Assembly: GCA_030867875.1 (NCBI GenBank)
Contig: JAOWCC010001634.1
Span: forward strand, 97,071,321-97,135,320
Reading direction: 5' to 3'
DNA length: 64,000 nucleotides
Origin: Actinernus sp. WN-2022
Lineage: Eukaryota; Cnidaria; Anthozoa; Actiniaria; Actinernidae
Position 1 is the first letter of the stretch, and every line of letters begins with the position of its first letter. The position numbers and the translations under genes were made by a program. The notes under the pieces were generated by a model that searched no databases, had not been told where the DNA came from, and saw only the letters and a program-made list of their open reading frames with translations. This document shows positions 24,001 to 39,200 of this stretch, one piece after another.

Positions 24001-27000
24001 ACTACTTATTCGTTTAACACACTGCATTTGAGCAGACATACATGTACATTGTATATTCATTGTTTTGAACCCGAGAATTAACCGTACTACCGTACTTCAT
24101 GGTCCGTTTCTTTAGTAGTGGGTTGTCGGTCAGATGATTGTAAACTCTCGTCATTTAGCACAGAAAATGTATTCTGATGAATAGGGATCGGGTTGTCATG
24201 TAAGAAAGATGGCTCTTGAACAAACTGATTCGTTGCTAAAGCTTCAGTAGGTTGGGTAGTCTCGGAACACTGGAGACCTTGGTCTTTCATTGTCTTCTTT
24301 TTTGTATTCTTGATTTTTTTAAACGTTTGAAAGTCGGATCTCAGCTTTATTATATCCGCTTTCAACTCGCCATTTTCAACTTCTAGGTCAATAAAGGTGA
24401 TGACAGCATCTTGATTTCGGTCTTGTATATATTATCTTGCTGCACTAATTTGTCTTCCAAATGACAGTTTCGTTTTGATGTGACGAGAGTAAGAATTCAT
24501 TACGCATATCAGTTAGGTCAGCCTCCATGTTACAAATCAAAGTCATTAAAGCAGCGAGAGAGTTCTTATTGCGGGCTAACAATCCTCGTGAAGAATCTAA
24601 AGAATTCCGTCTCTTCCGGTTTGAATTTGACTCATGTGTATGTTGCTTTTGGAGTTTCAAGGATATGTTGATCCAAAACTACAGGCTCTTGGGGTTTTTC
24701 ATTGACTTGTGAACGTGCAGGCTCTGTAATTTGTTTTGTTTTCTTAGTATAACATAAAGTATTGAAGATGTTCCTGTTCTCAAGCATGTCGCGCATGACC
24801 TCTGTTTCTACATTCATTAAAGTTCTCTACTTTCATCTGTAATCTGGGAAACTCAATCTTTGCCCATGCCTTGGCACATAACTATTCCTGTTGTTAAGTA
24901 GACGTGGATGATTATAAGTAAAATCCTTCGACAGCTTGTACCGTTTCCGCTAGGTCAATATCCTCGCTGGAACGAAATAACTTGATCTCAATACTCTCTG
25001 ATCCAACTTACGGTAAATTTAAATCTCTGACAGTTTTTAAGAGACTCATAATATTGGTCTTGAAGTGCCTTCACCCAAAATAAGATGTTCTCCTCGGATG
25101 TTTTAAATGCAGCACAGCGAGCCGATGGCTTGTAGATTCCAATATCTATTTCTTCGAATTTTAGCTTTCCGGATCCTGGCCCTTCACTGGCTTCAGGTCG
25201 TCGTACGTGTCATATATAAAATCACTGGCCATCTGGGTAAAAAACGCGGTCCTTCGGCTCCGACAATAGCGCCAGTTGAAATATCCTGAGCCTGTTGGAA
25301 GGCTTTCGCACGAGTGAAGTTAATTAAAACATTAAACCGGCTTACATTAGAGAGAAAGTTCCTCGCGGGTCCTCCACCATCTTGCTTTACTGTAATAAAT
25401 TATGTAAATAAATTAACCTGGCGACTGTTGCGTGACCAGCACAGTGCAATGTGATTGGTGTGAATTTGACCTTTAACGCATGCGCAGAAATTTTGCTACA
25501 TGAAACAAAACAAAAAGAAAAAAGAAAACAAATAACGGCTTGCAGATTTAGACTCGGTGCTGCCACAGGCAGCCCGAGTAATTAAGAACATAGAGGGCTA
25601 AACACTTGCACACAGTCCTGAAGAGCTTATTACGGCAAATTTAGAATTTGTTCAATTTTTAACGATTACTATTTTATTATAATTGTATATGTATATTGTT
25701 ACTCCCGGGGGGAGGGGGGAGGGGGGGGGAAGGGTCGTCCGCGCCATGTGCTCGCATGTCAATTGTTCCTGTACTGTTCTGTCCTGTGGGCAGTGGGAGC
25801 AGCAGATATGTTGGCGTATTGTAAAGGGGAGAATCTTAGGACTTTCAGAAACTAGAAATTTCGAAGTAACGTGGAACTGAATCTGAACGATGGATTGTTA
25901 GTCATCGTTCAGTTTTACAAGTAGCCACCAGTTAAAATTCAATTACAGTATGATTACCACCAGCTGAGTTTAGATTAGCGTACAGTTGCTTAGCTTTTAC
26001 AAGTTACCACCGGTTGAGATTCAGTTAGTGTAACCATTACCCAGTCCTTACTCTATAATTTATAGGTGTCAGACAAACCAATGATTTCCCTTCTACATTA
26101 CGTTATCCTCATGAAAATTACATATCTATTACAAAACGTGCTATGATTCGCTTATTATTGTAACGGTGTTTGATTTCAACTTATTCGTTATTTACAATAT
26201 GTGTACATTTCACGTGTAATGACAATGATGTAATAAATTAAAGGGGCATGGTCACCTGGTAGTCATGCGCAGTAGGCGTGCAGAAAGTACTAATTAGCAT
26301 ATCAAAATCTTCCCGGTTGAGCGAGCGTACGTGAGAACTTGAGAAGGTCGCAAAGGGGAGGATTTGTAGTAGCATTTTGAAGGCTGACGGCCCTGTATTA
26401 GGGAACCACGTTGTAACAATGGCTTCAGAGTCGATCGAGGAAGAAGTTGAGTTGGATATGATAACATTTGAACAAATAGTTCTGTTCTTAGAATGTTGAA
26501 CATGTTTGATTTGGTACTTTTGCATAAAATCTGATATCGGTGAATTATGTCCAAACACTACACGAAAATCGAACAAAAAGTACATTAAAAATACTTTCCG
26601 ATGCCAAACAAACCACAGGAACACAAAGAGCATAGTCTTCTGATCAACCGACATACATTTGTACATATGAAGCTGTAAAATAAGTTTCCAGTGCATAAAA
26701 GCCAATAGTTCGAACTAGTGTAAACACGCTAGTATTCTAAAGCTCAAATGATTTTCTTCACAAGTCAACATTGTAGTGTCAAGCACTACACAATGCTTCC
26801 AAAACTGTAGGAAAACTCCCGTTTAAAAATTCCCTGAAGTCCAAATAACCACAGCAGCTCACACAGGATAGTCTTCTGAGCAATCTACATTCATTTGAAG
26901 CTATCAAAATTGTTTTGGAGTCCATAAAAACCGATAGATCGAACTAGTACAAACAAGCTTATTAGTTATTAACAGACTTCCGTTGCAAATAAACATTCTA

Positions 27001-30000
27001 TGGTCGAGCGCGCTACAGTATGCTTCCAAAACCGTAGGCAAACTCCCATTAAAAAAATTCCTGATGCCCAAATAACCAAAGCAGCTCACACAGGATTGTC
27101 TTCTGAGCAATCTACATTCATTTGAAGCTATCAAAATTGTTTTGGAGTCCATAAAAACCGATAGATCGAACTAGTACAAACAAGCTCGTTATTAATTCAC
27201 ACCCGCCGTGTTACAGTAAACAGCGCGCTACACTAGGCTTGCAAAAGTGTACGAAATGCACCGTTCAAACATTCCCTGATTCCAAATAACTACAGCAGCT
27301 TACACAAGATAACCATGTGAACAATCGACATTCATTCAAAGTGATAACAATTGTGTTCAAGTGCATGACATCCGATAAATCGAACTAGTACAAACATACC
27401 GTTAGTTCACGCCACACTGACTTCGTGGTTTTTTCGAAATTTTCTAGCTCATTTTCGCAAATTAAACAAAAAAAAGGCTATAGAACTAATAAATATATAC
27501 ATCTAAAATACTGTACGAAGTTTGGAGGCCTGATGGCCCACACAAGCTGTTAAATTGGACCAGATTATACCACGCTCGCATTGATGGCGGATAACGTTGA
27601 ATTTCCCGTGGCCCACGGAATATTAACTATCTCGTCTCTACTGCGCATGCGTATAAACCGATGACCATGCCCCTTTAAGCTGTTGGTATAAATAGAAGTT
27701 AGAATCAATTGTAAATCAGAGACCGTTCAGTGTGAACTGAACAACGGTGAATAAATTACTGTACAAGTCAAGAGTACTTCATGTCTCTTGTGTCAAGTCC
27801 CGTACTTCGAGCAGGGTTGTTTACGAGCCCAGCCAAGTTGAGTAAGTTCTACCACAGCTAATCCACCCCAAAACAGAAGTTGTACCCTAAAGTACAAAAC
27901 ACTTTCGTAACAGTACAAATAACTTCGTAACAGTGGTGGAAAATCCGGGTAATTGGGACAAGAGAAGGCCTCCCACGAAGCCCAGAAGAAGAAGAAGAAG
28001 AAGAGAGAAGAAGAAGAAGAAAAAGAGAAAGACAAGACAAGACAACAACTACGCTAAATTGTGAGCGAGTAGTTAACAACAACCAATCTTGACGACAATA
28101 GAAGAACTTAACAATTAAGGTAACAAGTGTTGAAGCCACCAGTAAATCATTACGATACCAAGTCAAGAAATTTACAAGTGCATATAAAGCGAAATCCAAG
28201 TACAAATTGGCCGGCTATTTCAAGTTCAAGTTTCAAACGCCAGAAGAGCGCATACAGTCAAAGATATTTCACGTTCAAGTTCCCACCGCCAAAAGAGCGA
28301 AGTCAAGGGATATTACAAGCCGCCATCAGAAAACAGAAGAATCCAACTGAAGTACAAGTTCACCACTGATCAAAGTTACAGTACTGAACCAACAGGTGCC
28401 CAACACAAGATACAAATTGTAAGGACAAGAAAATTCGTGTGAAGACCAGCTGAGAAGTTAATGGACCATAACAACAATTAAGAAGATAGCCGATACTTGA
28501 GATCGGTCGAATGAAAAAGACAGTACAAAAGATAAGATACAACCTTCGAAATGGAACAAGACAACAGGAAGCTGAATCTTCAGACGACGAGACATATTAT
28601 CTACACGGAACTCCCTCTTAGTAACACCACCGTTAGGGACTTACGCTCATCTAAAACACCAAAGGCGACCGTGCTACGGCTAAACCTGACAAGTTCCGAA
28701 TCATGTAACGAAGCCGAACTTTCAGAAGGAGAAATTGCAAGCCCTGAACGTACATCCTCCGAACAGATATCCACCATGGATTCCGAATGTCTAGATCTAA
28801 AGTTGATATTGGAACGATTTGATGAACAGAAAAAATCACAAGAGGAACCTAAACAATCACAAGAGGAACTTAAGCAATCACAAGAACAGGCCACACATGA
28901 ACTCAAATAATCACAAGAGGAACTTAGAACAAGCCACGCGAGAGCTTAAACAGGCACAAGAACAGACCAAACATGAACTTAACAAGCACAACAACAGATG
29001 AAGCAGTCCCATGAGCAAACTAGACAAGAGCTTAAGCAAGCACAACAACAGATAAAGCAATCCCAAGAACAAACTAAAAACGAGCTTAAACAGGCACAAG
29101 AACAGACCAAACAAGAACTCATTAAGCAGATAGAGCATCAGAAGAAGGAATGTCAGCGAATTAGCAGGGAGTTACGAGAACACCAACTGAAAGCTGATCA
29201 TGACGAACGGCAAGGAGAGGCTATTAAACAGCAACAAGAAGCCAATCAACAATTCTACAAGGAGATTAATCAAAATCTAGAGACAACACAGAAGGAAATA
29301 ACGAACGAACTTAACAACCAACGAGAACAACAAAAGGATATTAATCTAGAATTATGTCAACGGCTGGGAGATCAACAAAATCAAGTAAAACAGCAACAGC
29401 AAAATCTAAAGGAAGAGATTTTTAATCGCATAGACGAGATTCAAAACCAGCACCAGAAACAGGCGAAAACTAGCGAAAACCACTTGAAAAATATCCAAGA
29501 AATGAATTCAACCCAAAGTGCACAAATTGATCGATTGCAGGTACAACAACAAGACCATCTAACCAAACTAACCAGCTTAGAAGAACGACAACTACAGTTC
29601 CAACAGCAAACATTGGAAAACGTCCATGAGCAAACCACCAAGTTAAGTATCTTGGACATATTGTCAACAAGGATGGAATCAAGCCAGACCCGGCCAAGAT
29701 ACAAGCCGTACAAGACTTTCCAAAGCCGAAATCTACAAAAGAAATATGCAGTTTTCTCGGTCTCGCCAACTATTACCGGCGATTTGTTAAGGACTTTGCA
29801 AAGATAGCCGGTCCACTCAACCAACTCACGAGCAAGAAAGTAAGTTTCACTGGGATGAATCATCTGAGGTAGCGTTCACTCGGCTAAAGCAAGCCCCAGT
29901 TGCTACAAGCGCCTATTTTGGCCTACCCTAACTTCGAACTTCCGTTCGACCTCTACGTCGACGCAAGTAACGAAGCTCTGGGAATGGTATTGGGGCAGAA

Positions 30001-33000
30001 ACAAGATGGACGAGAAGTCGTTATCGCCTATGGCGGCCGCCCGTTCAACCAAACCCAAAGAAACTACAGTGTAACCGAACGCGAAGCCCTAGCAGTGGTA
30101 GAAGGTATCAAGCACTTCCGATCCTACTTGTATGGGAGACATTTTGTCGTACACACTGATCACCATGCTCTAAAGTGGCTAATGCAGATCAAAGAACCGG
30201 CGGGAAGATTGGCCAGGTGGTGCTTGCTATTACAGCAGTATGACTTTGCCATAGAACATCGAGCCGGAAAGATACACGGAAACGCTGACTTTTTGTCACG
30301 TCGACCTTACCATCCAGAGCTGGCAGCCTTGGATAGCCCTGGCCCTCAGATAGATCGAATTCACCGATATCAGCGGTCTGACTTGTCGGATATCATAGAA
30401 TATCTCGAGACCGACACTCTGCCACTCAGTAGTGTTACGATGCGAACGGTAGATGACTACTTCCTTGACGAGGACAACTTGCTATGCCATATCTGGACAC
30501 CAACAAGAGGAAATACCAGAAGGCAATTGGCAGTGCATGCCGCGCTGAAACACGAGATATTACTATCGACGCACGATGACGTCACAGCTGGACATCTCGG
30601 CTTATTCAAGACCTACGAAAAAATAAGACGAAACTACTACTGGAAGAAAATGTATGCTGATGTAGAACACTGCGCTCACTGCGTTCACTGCGCCATGAAA
30701 AAGAGCCCAAACAGCACACCCGAGCACCTCTACAACCTCTACTTGTAGAGGGTGCCTTTGATAGAGTAGCTGTTGACTGCCTTGGCCCATTCCCTACAAC
30801 AAGGGACAATAACCGCTATATTGTGGTATTCAGTGACTGTTTGACACGTTGGACAGAAGCATTTGCAGTACCGACAACCGATGCCCCAACGATTGCGAAG
30901 TTATTCTACGAGGGTATTGTTAGCAGACACGGTGCACCCCGAACATTGCTGTCTGACCGTGGAGCAAATTTCTTATCAAGTCTAGTTTTAAAAGGAAGTC
31001 TGCCGCCTTTTGAACACAGAGAAAGTTAACACCACAGCATATCATCCCCAAACGGATGGGCTGGTGGAACGCCTAAACGGTACAATTGGCCAGAGCTTAT
31101 CAATGTACGTAAGCTCCGACCAGAAAGACTGGGACAAGCACTTACAGACCGTCTTGTTCGCTTACCGCGTGTCGCAAGTAACCGGAGAATCACCGTTCTA
31201 CTTATTATATGGTCGCGAGCCACGTCTCCCCTTAGATGTCAGTCTAACAGCGCCAAGAGATCTTTCCAGATCAGTAGCTGAACATCGAACTCGAATTGTC
31301 GAGAGCATCGAGAGCGTACACGAAATTGCCCGTGCTAATATTCGATTGTCGATCTTTCTAAAACTGTGTTTTCAAAGATGGCTTTCTCTCCAGCATCCAA
31401 GGAAACGCCTTTCCCATTGGGATCACGAGCTCAATTCACTCGTTAGTGAAGTATCAAATCAGCACATGACTGTTATATGGCTACAAAGGGCCTACATGTA
31501 TTATCAATTTGTTCTGGATGATTGTTTCCTCTACAAGAGAATAAGCAAAGAGAAGATGCCAATAGTTTGCAATCGGACGTACTGTGAGGTTTAGTTATGC
31601 AATGAGCTTTGGCAAAATACCTCAAAGACAGTTTCTGCTACAGTGGAGCAGCTCTTTCAAATTATACAGTGCATATAAATATTAGTTGTGAAACTGTGTA
31701 GGCTGCAGCATCTAAATGATTTTATCTATGTTAGTTAGATTCTTCTTTGATTCTCTATCATGTAAAATATCATTAGTATATATAATCAACTAAAGTCGAT
31801 TGAGGTATGCTAACCACCGTGGAAAGCGAGTAGCAGCTGACGTTTCAAGCACTTGCCCTTCGTCAGATAAATATACAGTGTATATCATTACTTTCGTAAA
31901 GTTTACATCAAATAGAATTTTAGATTGGTTTAGCAGGACACGTCGTCCAGCAAGAGCATATTTTACTGAAATGATGAACCAACGTGGATAAATAACGAGT
32001 ATCTAACTAGAATCCCATGTGTTCTCTCACTGGTTAGCTCAGTTGGTAGAAAATGGTCTAGAGTGCAGGAGATCAGGGGTTCGAATCCCGGCTGCGTCCT
32101 TGGGCAGGGATGTATAAGTCGTTGGCCTTGTCTCCTTCCTCTTCTAATCTATACGAGGGGGACGTGAAAGAACCTCAGTTGTGTCATTTCTAGAAAGAGT
32201 AGGGGATTGTATCCCAACACAACAGCCAGCTCGTATTCTGAGGTAACTAACAATCACTCATGATTGTAAACTGCACGGCTGCACACTGCACCACACTAGC
32301 AGTCCGTGTGAAGCGCATTTGAATATATTCATATAGAATTTACGCTATATAAATGAATACCTTTACCTTTTTTATTAAGTTCCCTGGGACTATATCCATC
32401 ATAAAGGGCCTTTAAAGTGGATATACACTGGGCGTATTTAATGTACAGGGTATTATAATGGCAGGGTCTGGCAGGGAAAATGCAGGGAAAAGTACCGCAT
32501 TTTAAATAGTGGCAATTAACATTTTCGTTATCAATAACAGGACAGATTTATTTCTTACATACAGTACCGCCGGGAATTATAGGGACATCCCACACTGACA
32601 CAAAAACAAAACTACATGTACAACTGTGATAATTTTTACCCCCTCACCCACCCTATTTGATGTCTGGGTGCGAATACCCGCTCCAACACAAAAACATTCC
32701 CACACTGACACAAAAACAAAACTACATGTACAACTGTGATAATTTTTACCCCCTCCACCCCCTTCTCTCATCCCTATTCCCCCACCTTCCCAATTTGATG
32801 TCTGGGTGCGAATACCCGCACTAACACAAAAACGGGCATTGCATGCGGCACAGCCGCGGTAAATGTCCCTATAATTCCCGGCGGTACTGTACATGTACAA
32901 GTTACAAAAGCTGTTTTGTAGGGGGGGACTACATCAGGTACATGTACCTACAAGGGATCGGGTAGCCTGAAGTTCAGCCGTCTCCTCTGGTTCGTTCCTC

Positions 33001-33183
33001 CCGAGAGAGACGTCTGAATCCAATAGCCGATAATGTCGTCCAGTGACGTCAAGGCGGATTAACAATTTAATTTATGCAAATAAAACTGTCACAGCAGTAG
33101 TAAGAGTTTGTGACAAATTATTTGAGATTATGCTGGCCAAAATAAAAGCCTTACCTAAATATATATATATATATATACATATA

Positions 33184-33214
<31 letters not shown>

Positions 33215-36200
33215 CTCCGATCTGCCGTTCGAATCGACACAGCTACGATCAACAAAATGATGCAACAAAAAAGTAGAAAAACATGAAAGGATAATGGCGA
33301 ATTTTCGAAGAAATACGAAGACTCTTTTACGGGAAAGAACAGTTCCTTGAAGAGAGTAGCGACATTCTTTACCACTGCGAGTGTGAACAAATAATCGATT
33401 ATCAACAACCCCGCGGACGTGACGCGATAAAATGTACATGTTTACAGGACAGTCGGCCGGTTATTGTGCAGGATACTTTCAATCAATTTCCAGATGTATT
33501 CCTTACAAATTCAAGGTATTTGCCAAAGACAAGCACCCCACTGAAACTCAACGATCAACAATTGCGAGTCCAAAGTGAATCCTGCCGTCTTCTCGGATGA
33601 GTTACTTAATATGATAATTATGCGAAATTATAGAATACGAACCAATCAAAGATCACTACCAGGTTTTCTGGTAGTGATGTCACTCGATGGCATTATCAGC
33701 TATTGGATTCAGACGCCTCTCTCGGGAGGAACGACCCAGAGGAGACGGCTGAAATTCAGGCTAGGGATCGGGGGGTTATACAAAATTGGAGGAGTGGGAA
33801 AGAGGGAGATTACATGCACATGGGAGGGGGGACTACATTTGTATCTACAGGGTGAGACTAAACATGGGATTATGTGGTTTACCGTAGTTATGAAGTGTAC
33901 ATACAGTATAGTGTGTATTCCTTGAAAGCTACTTTGGAAGCCTGACTCGATACATTAACTATTGATCCACCATAACTTCCAGCAACCATCTTTCGAGCCA
34001 CAGCCTGAAAATAGTTTTAAAAAAATTGAGGGAGGTCACGCACACGAACAACTTGAGCGACCTTAGAAAACAAGGATTTAAACAATCAGTAGTCATTGTA
34101 AAGCTGTTCACACTTTCAACCTAATTAATATTAACCATTAGGCAGTAGGCATATCCTGAGAGGGTAGAATCACGTGGCAGAATTATGCTTATATATAAGT
34201 TATAGCCTAGCTATTGAAATGTGGTTAACAAGTACAATTATACTACACCATAGACATGATTAGGCTTCTCGTACTATGTAATGTATGTCAATTTACACTA
34301 GACGAAAAAGTGTCCAGATTCCCCGATTGCTCAACACCCGGGGGGTTACTAATACATGAAAAATGGGTATGTATGTGAGGCCAAGAGGTTCAAACCCTGA
34401 CCCTGTTTGACCCAAAATCCGAGCTTCAAAACCTGATTGACCCCTTTTTATTTGGGGGGGGGGGGGGGGAGAACCCTCATGCCTAAAAAATACTGAACCC
34501 CAACCCTGACTGCACCCAAATTAAACTAAGCTCAAAACCCTGACCCACCCCCACAGCACATACATAATACGTCACAAACAGGAGTACCCCCCCCCCCCCC
34601 CTCCCCACCCCGGGCTCAACATTCTCCTGGGAATAAGAGAACAATATGAATCTGACTTTCTTCCTAATAATAATAATAATAATATCAATATTTTGTAATG
34701 TAAATCGGTATGTAGTCTCATAATCATACAAGCCTTTTCAAGAAAATGATGCATCATGGGTAATCAGGACTGAGATGATGGAAAATGCAGTGTTTGTATG
34801 AGAATCTGATGTCAAATAATTTCCATAAAATTTCAGTTCTGTGAAATTCATCAATTGTAAACTTAAGATACTATATAGGCAAAATATTTTACTGATCAAA
34901 TTTCAGCGGTTTATAATTACTAGAAAGCAAGCAGTTTCTATACATGTCTGTGTAAAAAATAACAAATGTATGGAAACAGGAAAATACAGTTGATCTCTTT
35001 CTAGTAAAGAGCTCTACACCACTCAAATTTTATCAGCAAAATATTTTGCCTAATACCTTAAGTTTACAATTGATGAATTTCACAGAATTAACATTTTAAG
35101 GAAAATATTTGACATCAGATTCTCATACAAACACTGCATTTTCCATCATCTTAGTCCTGATTACCCATGATGCGTCATTCTCTTGAAAAGGCTTATTAAA
35201 AAGAGCATACCAGTCAAATCCCACTCCTATTAATATGCATGACTACTTGCCGTTATCAAACTCAAAGGAAAAACAAAGGCAAGGAATGTGTACTAGGTGA
35301 TCTGTAAATGTGATTCAGATTCATCCTGATTTCCATAATCTTTATTAAACTTTTGCTTCGATTTTCTCGGCCAAAATAGGATACAATGTATATTGGCAAA
35401 ATACCTGAAAAACATTACTCAATCTATATTATTTCTATTTATCAAACTCATTAATAATCCATGAAGGAAAAACAAAGGAAATAAATGTACTTAAAAGACG
35501 TCTTAAATCAGTGACTTTAAAGGAACAGTGCCATGCTCAGTGCCCATGCTCAGTGCCCATGCGCAAATGTTTGAATTTTGGTTGGGTTAATGTCAAGAAA
35601 TCAAAATTGATATGCAAAAGAAATCATCTTCCATCGGCTTCGTCTAAGTTTCATTTGACCTTATACATTGTACCTATTTAGAACAGTAATTTAGTTTTGT
35701 ATCCTAGGATTTATGATGTTATTTCGTTCGTGTCTATAATTTTTGCAAGTACTTTTGACTCTGAAATCAGTGCCCTTGCATGGTTCGTCTAGCAGAGCAA
35801 TTAATGGCTAGTACAGAAGTAGCCTGTTCACAGGCTCTACTAGCTGATACTGGGGAAAATGATGAAAATAAAACGTGGCGAAAACAAAATGGTGGACGGA
35901 AAGAAGAGGGGGATTGGGGAGAGGGAAAGACAGCCTGGACATTCTATTCCGAAACCTCTTCCACCCACTAATGTCAAGCTGTCACTGAATTGCAGTTTCA
36001 AACTGTTTATCAAATTCCAGTTTACAGCTCTGGATGGGATGTAAACATACCGCAGCATGTCAAAACGGACCTATAGCTATATAATTTGCCTGTTCACAGG
36101 CTCTTGATACTGGGGAAAAAGACACAGTTTAAAGCCTGCATAGCTAAAGAAAGCTAGAGCTATAAACGTTAATTTTCAAAAGAAATAAAATCAAGTTTAC

Positions 36201-39200
36201 TGTGAATTCCGTTTCAGGTAGAGTAGATCGATATAATTGTTCGATACGTCCCCTCAGTTCGGTTGAAATTTCACACATTTGCCATTTGGGCGTGAAGTCA
36301 GTTTCATCAGTAAAAGCTTTATACATACATGATTTTAAAAATGGACTTACCATCCTGTAACTGAGTGGACTTCATCAATCGCTATTGCAACAGTTTGCTG
36401 CCTTACCTTCTCCTATTTCATCTCTGTTGTCCATCTTTTTGACGATCCCACTATTGCAGCGGCTGATTAATCCCAATTGCCTTGAGATCCTTGACCTGGT
36501 CATTTATAATGGCAAGCAACGGAGAAACTACAACAATTGAAGGGGTCCATGCAAGAACAACGTAAGTGACTTCTGATCAAATTCTAAATTCTTCTTGATA
36601 TTCTTTGTTTTCTAAGAGAGAATTTAGAACTCGATCAAAAGTCACTTACGTTGTTCTTGCACGGACCCCTTCAATTGTAGCTGTATCCTTACCATGCAAA
36701 ACTTTCACAAAGCGAGGGAATAACTGAAAAATTAAGCTTTTCTGCCCGGGTACGTTGCAAATGTAGCAGTGGTCGGTTAAATTAAACTAACTTTCCACAA
36801 GACTGAGACTGAACTGATGTCAACTGACTAAAAATACAACAAACTACAATGATCACGAAATTAATATGACAGACAGCTCATGCAGCCGCTTGTGCAGCAA
36901 TTAACAGTTCAAAATAATTATCTAACACTGTTCTTTTCGTATTCTTCTTGTCTCTGTTACACAAACACATCTTTGCCACTCGCCAGGTTTTCAAGACACT
37001 CTTCCTACTCTGTCGAAGTGATTTCACGTTTGAGAAATCCCTCAACAAATTCTGAAGTATAATACAAACTCATACCGTCTGAAAATCAGGCTAATGAAGC
37101 CTTGCTGGGCTCATCTGATTTTAGACATGACAGATACATGTAGGTGCATGTTGATGCAAACTGTCAAAATTGCCCAATCAGAGGGTATACCAACAAGGTT
37201 CTGAATAGAATGTCCACAGGCCCTCTTTCCCTTTCCCCTTTCTCTCCCCATCCTTCACGTTGTCTACCCCAGTTCTTGTCTTCTCTTTTTTATTAACAAT
37301 CACGTGTTACATGTGTGCATTACATGCATGGCACTGTTCCTTTAAGCCCTTATTAAAACACTCTAATTTAAATTAGTGACTTTAATAATTAGCCCTAAAA
37401 CGCTAAATCTACATGAAGACATTTGATAAGTCATAAAATTATAGAGAATTTGTGTCTGTGTTTTATCGCATTTACATTTTTTTAAATCGGGCTTGAGTTT
37501 GTACATTTAAATCCAATAAAACATGACCACGCACTTATTCTGTTTCAGTTTTATAGCCTGTTACTTACCGATCTGGACCCAGTTGTTCGAAGCAAGGTTA
37601 AGTGCTACCCCAGGGTTTCATGTAAATCGCTAACCCAAGGTTAGACTGTACAGATTAAATTCCCATTACTGTATATATAATTACTTAGTGCTGATTTCCC
37701 TAGGATAAAGTTCCCTTGCTTCGACCAAACAAGGTTTAACTACATTTTTATTGTACTTTTAACTTTACCTGTGCAACAAAGAGGGCAGCTTTAACGTTCA
37801 CCCCAAATTTCCTGTCATTTGAAAAGATTAATCTCACTCACATTAAACTGTAGATAATACATGTTAATGTACAGTACATAATGTAAACATTAAGAGGAGA
37901 TACTTTTAATTACAAAACTGCATATATGTGCACAAAAAACTTACAGGCTAAAATTAATTGATGTTTTTATAATTATAAAAGCAAATATTTCATGATATAT
38001 TATATGAGTTGCTTTTTGTATCAAGGTTACCAGATACCTTCCAGATACCAGATACCTTCCAGTCTAAATTTTGTAGCACCTCGAGGAAACCTTGTAGATA
38101 AATCATCCATGTATCATTTGAAGGGTTGTGTGCAAAAAGGGCACAGGTGACTCTTGATCACGCTCTAAATTCTCCCTTAGAAAACAAAGAAATTGGAGGA
38201 GAATTTAGAATGTGATCAGGAGACACTTACGCCCTTTTTGCACACAGCCCTTCATTTTAAAGCTTACAAAATTGGCTATAAGAATACATAAAAAGTTTTG
38301 AGTTCTTTGAAAATCTCAAATTTTCAGCGATCCTGTTTCTCCGATCTAGTATAGATGGCTTTCAGAAGCTACGACTCCGAAATATTTTAAAGTTTTAAAA
38401 TCTGTTTGCTTCTTCACATTTCAGAGGAATCGTATTGCAAAAGGGTGTCAGGGAATTTCAAAATTCGATTTACCGTAGTTCAATAGTTATCATGCTCTTC
38501 GTGAAAAGGCAAAAACACAGTCTAATCTCTTGTTACTTCAGAATATGAATGGATTAAGTTGGAGAAAGAGTAGATATGCGAGAAACGCCGTAAGAGCTCT
38601 CTTTTAGAATTTCCCAATTCCCCAACACCCTTTTGCAGCTGCGATATCAATTCACATTTTGTGAAAATTTCACACAAATCAAATAAATTCCTCGAGTGGG
38701 AGCTTTTTAAAAACTCTATTTTGGTTTAAAATCGAAAGCGTAGAAAATAGCACTTCAAAAAATATGTGCATGAATCTGAAGCCCCGCCTCTCCAACAATT
38801 AGCGACCTCTTGGCCAATCATTTCTCATCACAGTTCAACTATCTGTCAAGATTTCCAGCCAATGTTGATTTCCAATCAAAGCTAAGCGCCATATCAAGAA
38901 AATGTTCTAGTTCTCTTGTATGACCTGAAAAATGGGAAAGTCAAAAAGACCTTGAGGGACAAAGCCAAGGTGAACACCTAGACGCAAGGTGAATACCTGC
39001 ATGGAGACACCTAGAGACATCTTGAATGCCAGCATAGTTAGTAGAGGAGACAATTAATAGCAAGATTGTTTCAAGCGATTCAGAGTCACCATCAGACTTT
39101 ACGATTCCATCTAAGCTTTATTGGCCCGGGTTTCTTGGAAACAAATAATATTCTCTCGGCTGGCTCCTATCAATTCTTCTTTATGTTCAGATGTGAACCA

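Larger units (their letters stand above)
25684..31345 (+). mobile_element. Ty3/gypsy LTR retrotransposon, internally deleted
   Basis: Order: a 5' LTR-like region (about 25684-27934, containing a MITE), a primer-binding-like TGGTGGAAAATCCGGG, a coiled-coil gag-like ORF from 28551, the end of RT, RNase H, and integrase. Protease and most of RT are absent, because the gag-like frame runs straight into the RT end at 29645. No 3' LTR is seen; similarity to pol stops near 31345. The LTR start is uncertain. Confidence 0.75.

Noticed and set aside
33151..33439. Frames with poly-Ile/Tyr runs
   Set aside because: They come from the AT/CT dinucleotide repeat.
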